Below, piece after piece: positions 56,151-64,000 of a DNA stretch of 64,000 nucleotides. The notes below the pieces were generated by a model. That model saw only the letters and a program-made list of their open reading frames with translations. It was not told the DNA's origin and did not search any database. The position numbers and the translations under genes were made by a program. Where the stretch lies: NCBI GenBank assembly GCA_029237695.1, contig CM055275.1, positions 12,660,899 to 12,724,898 on the forward strand, read 5' to 3'. The stretch is from Conchocele bisecta. Its lineage: Eukaryota > Mollusca > Bivalvia > Lucinida > Thyasiridae. Position 1 is the stretch's first letter. Each line of letters opens with the position of its first letter.

Positions 56151-57217
56151 TAGCATATCGTATTGTATCGTATTCGTACGAATCGTATCGTATCGTATCG
56201 TATCTCGTATCTATCGTATATCGTATCGTATGTATCGATCGTATCGTATCGTATCGATCGTATCCGTATATCGTATCGTATCGTATATCGATATCGTATA
56301 TAGTATCGTATCGTACGTATCGTATCGTATCGTATCGATTGATCGTATTCGTATCGTATCGTATCGATCGTATCGTATCGTATCGTTATCGTATCGTATC
56401 GTATAGTATAGTATATATAATCGTATACGTATATCGTATCGTATCGTATCGTATCGTATCGTATCGTATACGTATCGTATCGTATCGTATCGTACGTACG
56501 TCGTATCGTATCGTATCGTATCGTAGCGTATCGTATCGTCTGTATATGTATATCGTATATGTCGTATGTATACGTATCGTATCGTATCGTATCGTATCGT
56601 ATCGTATCGTATCGTCGTGTCGTATCGTATCGTATCGTATCGTATGTATGTATCGTATATCGTATATGGTACGTATCGTATCGATATCGTATCGTATCGT
56701 ATCGTATTCGTATCGTATCGTATCGTATCGTATCGTATCGTCTTATCGTATCGTCGTATCGTATCGTATCGTATCGTATCGTATCGATCGTATATCGTAT
56801 ATCGATATCGTCGTATCGTATCGTATCGTATCGTATCGTATCGTATCGTATCGTATTCGTATCGTGTCGTGTCGTATCGTATAGTATAGTATAGTATATC
56901 GTATATCGTATATCGTATATCGTATCGTATCGTATCGTATCGTATCGTATCGTATCGTATCGTATCGTATCGTATCGTAGTATCGTATCGTATCGTATAT
57001 CGTATATCGTATATCGTATATCGTATATCGTATATCGTATCGTATCGTATCGTATCGTATCTCGTATATCGTATATCGTATATCGTATCGTATCGTATCG
57101 TATCGTATCGTATCGTATCGTATCGTATCGTATCGTATCGTATCGTATCGTATATCGTATATCGTATATCGTATATCGTATATCGTATATCGTATTGTAT
57201 CGTATCGTATCGTATTG
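56151..57217. repeat. (TCGTA)n microsatellite (mirror, expanded)
   Basis: About 1.07 kb of TCGTA and TATCGTA units. The left tract is about 0.56 kb. The 348-aa ORF across it is a repeat artefact. Confidence 0.97.
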
Positions 57218-57559
57218 CTGATTCCATTACATCGTGTACATGTATGTTACTTTCCATTGACTGGCAATGTGACTGTGACTATAGTTCTGAGTACATAACT
57301 CTAATTACATTTCATCACCCTACGTTACATAAGCTGTGATACGTTAATTTAAAGACCAATCCAATCTGATGAAATAGGCTACAGGTTCGGCCCTCACGTA
57401 CGTCTCTGTACATCTTTGTATGTGACAGTTGAATCTTGTTATACCCCTTATGTGAGCATTACGATTATTCGTAATCCTTTTAGTTTTAGGGGAATGGTCC
57501 TAGTGGCTTTGGTGTAGTATGGACCTGCCCCCAGGTCAAATTATTTCCGACCTGAATCA

Positions 57560-57707
57560 GGGATTCCGCTGGGGAAAATAACAAAAATCGCCACTTCAAA
57601 AAAAATAAAATAAATGGCTATAAAAAATTACAATTTTCGAAGAAAAAAGAAAAACAATATTTGTTATCGCCATTTGCGAAAGTGGCGATCGCCAGCGGAA
57701 TCTCTGC
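57560..57707. mobile_element. Foldback element with GGATTCCGCTGG ends (mirror copy)
   Basis: Right-arm copy of 7230-7421, shorter in the T-rich centre. Confidence 0.8.
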
Positions 57708-58065
57708 TGAATATATTTATTTTTTCCATGTAAATATTCCGTTCTGATTGATAGGCCGTTAAATAAAATAACTCTAATTGCATGTCATCACCCTGCATTA
57801 CATAAGCTGTGATATGTTAATTTAAGAAACCAATCCAAATCTGCGGGGCTCAGTAGTATTGCAACTAATGCTAAATTCGGAAAGACGGGCCAACGGGAAT
57901 TGGCTTGACACATTTTCCGGTTTTTGAAGGTTGCGAGCCAATTCATACCCTTAAATGTAAGATAACTAACTAATAGTCGGGTCAAATGCAAACATCGATA
58001 AAACAATATATACGCATCTACACACCATAACGAAGCCACATACCAAATAGGATGTCTTCAACTAT

Positions 58066-58559
58066 TAAAGGTACATGTCCACTCAGTAGGCACAACATGT
58101 TACTTACATCAGAGACATCAACTGACACATTTTCTGGCAAAATAAACATTAATTCATTAAACCGTTATTCCACGTATTGATTGGCATTATTATACATTTT
58201 ATATTATCCGTACATTTACACACTGATATCGGGGGCGATAACCGTAACATTACTATTTATTCTCTGTATTTATGTTTTGATGTGCAATGATCATACTTGA
58301 TAATCTGTCGAAAATATTTTTTTTTCAGGTGACACATTTAATTAGTATAAATAATTAAAAAATATCATGCCCCATTTGCATATGAAAATAGCCTGATACC
58401 ACCGCGCGTCACTATCAATAAAATAAATATTACTAATTGATTATATCTGTAGAGCGGGCACTTGTAATTTTTAGAACTGGTGGAATAGTGACACAATTAT
58501 ACACTTATTTAATTCCTATAAATAACAGTTTGTGCCTTCTGTGTGGGCATATACCTTTA
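58066..58559. mobile_element. Non-autonomous TIR element, family A (mirror copy)
   Basis: Right-arm copy of 6357-6870. Confidence 0.75.
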
Positions 58560-58937
58560 ATGATAACAAGTTTTTTTCTGACAAGGCAAATTGCGAATTC
58601 CAATGTCCAAAAGTGGAGACTTCATGATCCGGTGATTGAGAAAAAACTCGAAATTCATTTTGCGGACTAACTTACATGTATACTGTTTTCCTTTGTCTTA
58701 GATCAATCATTCAACCATGTAATACCCCGAACCTGTGTACGGACGGACGGACGGATGGACACAACCACATATGAGACACGCCATGTGATTTTGTATCTTC
58801 AGACATCTACGTAATTTCATGAAAAACGTTTATAAAATGTACATCTGTTCCCTAAATGGCGTCAAAAGTTGAAAACATTCAGAGTACATGCTGAATTCTG
58901 AAAATTTTGTCAGTTTTTTACTTTATTTATTAAAACA

Positions 58938-60038
58938 TATTGTAAATTTTGTAAACGTATTTAATGAAAGTACGCTGATGTCAGAAGGTACACACTTGTG
59001 ATGCGGCACAGTGCATTTAAACTACAAATAATATCTCAATTGACTTTGTTTATGAAAAGAATATTGTAAATTTTGTAAACGTATTTAATGAAAGTTCGCT
59101 GATGTCAGAAGGTACAAACGTGTGATGCGGCACAGTGCATTTAAACCTACAATGAATATCTCGATTGACTTTGTTTATGAAAAGAATATTGTAAATTTTG
59201 TAAACGTATTTAATGAAAGTTCGCTGATGTCGGTAGGTACAAACGTGTGATGCGGCACAGTGCATTTAAACCTACAATGAATATCTCGATTGACTTTGTT
59301 TATGAAAAGAATATTGTAAATTTTGTAAACGTATTTAATGAAAGTTCGCTGATGTCGGAAGGTACAAACTTGTGATGAGGCACAGTGCATTTAAACCTAC
59401 AACGAATATCTCGATTGACTTTGTTTATGAAAAGAATATTGTAAATTTTGTAAACGTATTTAATGAAAGTACGCTGATGTCGGTAGGTACAAACGTGTGA
59501 TGCGGCACAGTGCATTTAAACTACAATTAATATCTCAATTGAATTTATTTATGAAAAAAACTATTGTAAATTTTGTAAATGTATTTAATGAAAGTACGCT
59601 GATGTCGGAAGGTACACACGTGTGATGCGGCACAGTGCATTTAAACCTACAATGAATATCTCGATTGACTTTGTTTATGAAAAAACTATTGTAAATTTTG
59701 TAAATGTATTTAATGAAAGTACGCTGATGTCGGAAGGTACACACGTGTGATGAGGCACAGTGCATTTAAACCTACAATGAATATCTCGATTGACTTTGTT
59801 TATGAAAAAACTATTGTAAATTTTGTAAATGTATTTAATGAAAGTACGCTGATGTCGGAAGGTACACACGTGTGTGATGAGCACAGTGCATTTAAACCTA
59901 CAATGAATATCTCAATTGACTTTGTTTATGAAAAAACTATTGTAAATTTTGTAAACGTATTTAATGAAAGTTCGCTGATGTCGGAAGGTACACACGTGTG
60001 ATGAGGCACAGTGCATTTAAACCTACAATGACTATCTC
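58938..60038. repeat. ~125-bp tandem repeat, nine copies (mirror, expanded)
   Basis: CACAGTGCATTTAAAC recurs near 59007, 59131, 59258, 59382, 59509, 59632, 59756, 59882 and 60007. The left arm has five copies. ORFs of ~71 aa repeating every 125 bp are artefacts. Confidence 0.92.
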
Positions 60039-60108
60039 AAGTGGGTCATAGTCACTAGTGCCTTCCTGATACGCTAACCTTATCTGATTTGAAAATCGAG
60101 GCATATGT

Positions 60109-60335
60109 GTCTATGACTGGAGAAATGGTGTTGATGGGTTTTGCGACCAGTGAAGATCCAGATCAGCCTGTGCATCCGCACAGTCTGATCAGGATCTGCA
60201 CTATTAGCCATTCCATCATTGAAACACCCGGAAAGATTATAAAACATAATATCGCGATCCGGCTACAGTTGTATTATTTTATCAGGAATTTGCTTGATCA
60301 CAAATCCCATTAACCCCATTTCTTCAGTCACATCC
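60109..60335. mobile_element. Foldback element of the 'DPDQ' family (mirror copy)
   Basis: Right-arm copy of 5088-5313 and the best example of the family: TATGACTGGAGAAATGG at one end, CCATTTCTTCAGTCACAT at the other. A second, partial copy follows at about 60410-60590. Confidence 0.68.
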
Positions 60336-61054
60336 AGTAATGAGGTCAATCTAAAATTCAACATACTGAACTATATCCATACATAACGAGGTCCTGGTCT
60401 TACCTGTGTGGCTCTGACTGGAGAAATGAAATTATGGCACGTTTGACCAGTATAGCTCCAGATGTTATAACAAACGTAGACTGATAACGATTCTTAAGAG
60501 GCATATCGAGTGTTTTATTGATGGAATGGCGAACCGTGCATATCCAGATCAGACTCTGCGGACGGTACTACGAGCCGCCTCATCTACATGTAGATCTACA
60601 GTGCAACTATAGGCGTGTGGTATATTGAAATGGTTAACTGAAAGGGCATACAATGTATGAATATAAAAATTAAAGTTTAACAAGTTTGTAAACTGGTAGA
60701 TAATGTTAAACAAACGACATGCAGAAAACTTCATGCAAACATTATAATCTGTTTTGCAATTTTTTTTTGAAAATCCCAATAACAAAACCTTTAATATAAA
60801 TAAAATAATTTGTTTACATTTTTAATTTGATTTCATCATAAATTATCAAGGTCATGTAACAAAACAATGAGAAAAAAATCATGTAGACTTAATATAAATA
60901 AATATATAAAAACAATTGTTCATTGATTACTTGGTTATTTTTACATGCGGCTTTCAGCATTTATTTCATATTATCAAATTGTATTATTTACAAAAAAATA
61001 AATTATTCAATTGACCTTTAAGTGTAAAAAAGTTACCGTGTCTCCAATAACTCT

Positions 61055-61977
61055 TACAGTCTGCTTCACGAAAGCTGCCCAATTGTTATGGCTATATAGA
61101 CAATTAAAAAACAATACTATTTTCAATAATATTAAATTAAAGGAAAATTTAAGAATGAACGTTCTTTTTATTTCGTGAAATTCGGTCAAATATTGATTTT
61201 ATTACGAAAAATTGATTTGTCTATGGGAATTTAACATTTGAGAAAAAGTGGAAAGGAAGTGTGGGAGGAGTCAAAAAAATAAAAAAATTGGAAATTGACT
61301 CCGAAACCTGACTAGATAGCTTGGATATGATCTAACTAAGAAAACAAAAGTTAAATTTTAAAAATCGGTCCAGTATTTCTGAAATTCAAAAATATTTCCC
61401 CATGTTAAATCCCCATAGACATCTTCACTCCGTGAAGATGTCTATGGGGATTTAACATGGGAAATATTTTTTCGCAATAAAATCAATATTTGACGGCCAT
61501 ATAAACAATTAAAAAAATATATTATTTTCGATAATATTAAATAAAAGGAAAATTTATATTGATTTTATTGCGAAAAAACAATTTCCCCAATTTAAATCCC
61601 CATAGACATGTTCACAGAGTGAAGATGTCTATGGGGATTTAACATTGGGACATTTTTTGAATTTCAGAAGTACCGGACCGATTTTCAAAATTTAACTTGT
61701 TTTCTTAGTTAGATTATTTCCAAGCTATCATGCCAACTTTCGAAGTCAATTTCCAAAATTCCTCCTTCCACAGCTCCTCTACCTCTTGTTCTCCCATGTT
61801 AAATTCCCATAGATAAATCAATTTTTCGTAATAAAATAAATATTTGACAAATTTTCACGAAATAAAAAGAAGGCCCATTCTTAAATTTTGATAAAATTTA
61901 ATATTATCAAAAAAATAATGTTTTTGCATTGTTTATATCACCGCAGCATTTGGGCAGGTATCGTGAAACAGACAGTA
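61055..61977. mobile_element. 0.95-kb TIR transposon (mirror copy)
   Basis: Right-arm copy of 3428-4376, with the same two TTAAATCCCCATAGACAT hairpins (61399-61465 and 61590-61650). Confidence 0.75.
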
Positions 61978-62267
61978 GTTGTCATGTAGTTTGTTATCAC
62001 CAAAGCATCGTAGACTTTGTACACAGCGAGCCCATATCACATTCGGATCACGGTAAGATACGACCTTATTATTAACTGTTATAATGACTATTTGAACACA
62101 TTTAAAGAATGGAAAAGCTAGATGTTATCTAGATGCATGTCTAATTTCTGTTCACCACGATAACATTCTATGCATACTAGGAAAGAGGTATTAAATAAGC
62201 ACTTTTGCTTTCACCTCAATCCTCCAATAATTAAGGAGCCCCGCCGGGGACATGGATATTTTTGTAT
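61978..62267. other. Mirror of 3136-3427; nothing recognised
   Basis: Short unique-looking stretch between the transposon and the 21-bp array. No gene or hairpin seen. Confidence 0.5.
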
Positions 62268-62521
62268 TAATTCGTTCCCACGAAATAACAATTCGTTCCC
62301 TCGAATTAACAATATGTTACCACGAAACGACAATTCGTTCCCTCGCATTATCAATTCGTTCCCACGATATAACAACGAATATGGGAACGATTTGTTATTT
62401 CTCGGAAAGAATTGTTAAATTGAGGAAACGTACAGTTAATTCGTATAGAACGACTTGTTAATTCGTGGGAACGAATTGTTAAATTAAGGGAACGAATTGC
62501 TATTTCGTGGGGATTAATTAA
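62268..62521. repeat. 21-bp tandem repeat (mirror copy)
   Basis: Right-arm copy of 2836-3135, about two units shorter. Confidence 0.85.
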
Positions 62522-62677
62522 TAAAAAAAAGAATGATACGCCCCCTGCGAGGCTCCGTACATTATACATGTAATGTGTATATATGGCATGTGCTTATCCA
62601 AATGAAATAAAATTGTAATGTTTAAAGCTAGATTTGTCAGTAAGCGAGGCTTACGGAATACCCCCGGCCTGGGCCCA

Positions 62678-62885
62678 GGGGCCCGTTTCACTAAATTTCT
62701 TACGAATAAAATGTTCGTAAGTGCAAATTTAGGATCGTCTGTAAATTTGAATTGATGGATTTTCATGTATTGATCATAGGGCTGCATATGCACGCACGCA
62801 CGCGCACGCACGCGCACGCACGCACGCACGGAGCACGCACGCACGCACGCACGCACGGAGCACGCACGCACGGACGGACGGACAA
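62678..62885. mobile_element. Truncated GGGGCCCGTTTCACTAAA element ending in an (ACGC)n repeat
   Basis: One terminal repeat is present at 62678-62697. The interior stops at about 62790 where CACGCACG/GGAGCACG repeats begin. The left copy (2436-2679) is complete and has only a short GTGCGTGC repeat beside it. Confidence 0.75.
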
Positions 62886-63168
62886 CCAGACGGACTCCAG
62901 TATACCACCCCCCCCCCAACTCGTTGCGCGGGGGTATGATTAGCATATGTTTTAATATGTGGTATGATTATCCTTCGGTCTCGATAAATAGTGCATCTGA
63001 TCGTCCACAGTACCTCGGGGCAATAGTGTGACAATGAAATAACTGTTTAATGCACTTACATGTATCACAGGGTTTACCTGCAACGGGTTAACTACTATCA
63101 ACACGCAAAGGCTGTGAGGTATTGTATATGGACAGTGAACAGAAAGCCTGAAATAAATACAGTTCTCC

Positions 63169-63339
63169 TGGGCCCGGTTGTTCAAAACATCCGTTAGCTT
63201 AACGGACTGTTAAATCCTTAACTGAATGGTTAAAATCTCTGTTTTAACAGAGATTTTAACCATTCAGTTAAGGATTTAACAGTCCGTTAAGGATTTAACA
63301 GTCCGTTAAGCTAACTGGTGTTTTGAACAACCGGGCCCA
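63169..63339. mobile_element. 171-bp hairpin element, right arm only
   Basis: TGGGCCCGGTTGTTCAAAAC and its complement close a nearly perfect stem including TTAACGGACTGTTAAATCC and a loop near 63250. The left arm reads straight across the site (CCTTATCTGGAGAACTG near 2062). One stem arm carries a duplicated TTAACAGTCCGTTAAGG. Confidence 0.9.
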
Positions 63340-63668
63340 GATAAGGAATTAGTAATTGAGTATTGTCACTCCATCATTTCTGAAGCAATTGGGTATTTCA
63401 AAAGTTTAATTGTGTAAAATAGAATCACACTACTGTTTGCACATCAGCATACCGCACTTATTGAATAGTTGGCTTCTAAATGAAAACACATATTGGTATT
63501 TCATTAGAATCGTCTCCTTGGACGATATAAATCTCAGCACAACTCTTTTTGCAAACAGCGTAGACCCTGAGCAGACTGCGCGGAAGTGCAATAACAAAGG
63601 CATGACATATCACATGTATTCAATCGACAACGTCTTACCTATAATATCAAATTATTAATGAAATATAG

Positions 63669-64000
63669 TTTAAACATAGTTTATTGCATATAAATACAAT
63701 AGGCTCGGGCTACAAGTTCTCTCAACATTAGTTACAGCCCTCACCTAAGTGTTACAAAGTACAATAATTCAACAGCAATGGCGATACATGAATACATGTA
63801 TACAGGCATATAAACACGGATACAAACCAATTATCAAGCGATAAATATATGTTTACATAATGTATGGAATGAAAACGGACAGAAAGGTAGAGAAGAGGTG
63901 GATAGTGAGATATGAGATTTGGAGAAAGAATAAAAGTTGTTTTTGTCGCCAAGTACATATACTACATGAGCAAATCCATCAATGTGTTAGTGCTAGTTGC
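63669..64000. other. Right flank outside the inverted repeat; no gene seen
   Basis: No similarity to 1-1740. A small minus-strand frame (63958-63752) has no recognisable features. Confidence 0.6.

Larger units (their letters stand above)
24458..63668. repeat. Right arm of the giant inverted repeat (with Polinton insertion)
   Basis: Reverse complement of 1741-23957, interrupted by the 17.4-kb element and the expanded 89-bp satellite. Without the element the arm is about 21.8 kb, close to the 22.2 kb of the left arm. Similarity ends at about 63668, after ATTAATGAAATATAG. Confidence 0.95.

Noticed and set aside
56211..57257. 348-aa ORF and other long ORFs on both strands in the pentanucleotide tracts
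   Set aside because: Period-5 repeats without stop codons stay open in all frames. The translations are RYDTI-type repeats in every frame.
59050..59884. Series of ~71-aa ORFs
   Set aside because: They repeat every 125 bp and are produced by the tandem array.
1..64000. tRNA or rRNA genes
   Set aside because: I found no convincing cloverleaf with A/B boxes and no rRNA-like conserved blocks. A covariance-model scan would be needed to exclude degenerate tRNA-derived SINEs.

Overview
The window looks like nuclear DNA of a marine invertebrate, most likely a heterodont bivalve. It is AT-rich and intron-scale, has no operons or rRNA, and is crowded with short foldback (hairpin) MITEs, pentanucleotide microsatellites and dispersed repeats whose chance translations carry a 'DPDQ' string I associate with clam genomes. 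The taxonomic call is inference. I recognise no ordinary host gene.

Large-scale layout: positions 1741-23957 and 24458-63668 are inverted copies of each other around a run of exactly 500 N (23958-24457). The bases touching the gap are mirror images. Homology stops at about 1741 on the left and 63668 on the right. The arms differ by discrete events: a ~1.65 kb insertion and a ~1 kb segment present only in the left arm, a 451-bp loss and a 171-bp hairpin insertion in the right arm, changed tandem-repeat copy numbers, a 45-bp inverted duplication, and a 17.4-kb virus-like transposon present only in the right arm. This is either a real giant palindrome or two allelic haplotigs scaffolded head to head.

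Left arm and its mirror: TIR and foldback MITEs (at least eight families), 21-bp, ~125-bp and ~153-bp tandem repeats, and a tract with constant 5-bp period whose motif changes along its length. An intact LINE-type ORF1 lies at 20522-21310 and is truncated in the right arm. The beginning of a LINE ORF2, with an NPGP (2A-like) motif, runs into the gap.

Right arm insert: an 89-bp satellite (33290-34207 and 51613-52215; a single unit in the left arm) is interrupted by a Polinton/Maverick element (34208-51612) with ~192-bp terminal inverted repeats. From left to right it holds two paralogous small ORFs, a membrane-protein gene, a fibre-like gene, a probable minor-capsid gene, a conserved C-terminally anchored protein, a coiled-coil membrane protein, a major-capsid remnant, an intact packaging ATPase, a block of small conserved proteins, integrase, protein-primed DNA polymerase B and a C2H2 zinc-finger gene. 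Replication (POLB), integration (INT), packaging (ATPase) and virion genes are all represented. Most long genes carry frameshifts or stops, the major capsid gene lacks its N-terminal part, and I see no adenain-like protease. Some breaks sit in homopolymers, so consensus error and true decay cannot be separated from sequence alone.
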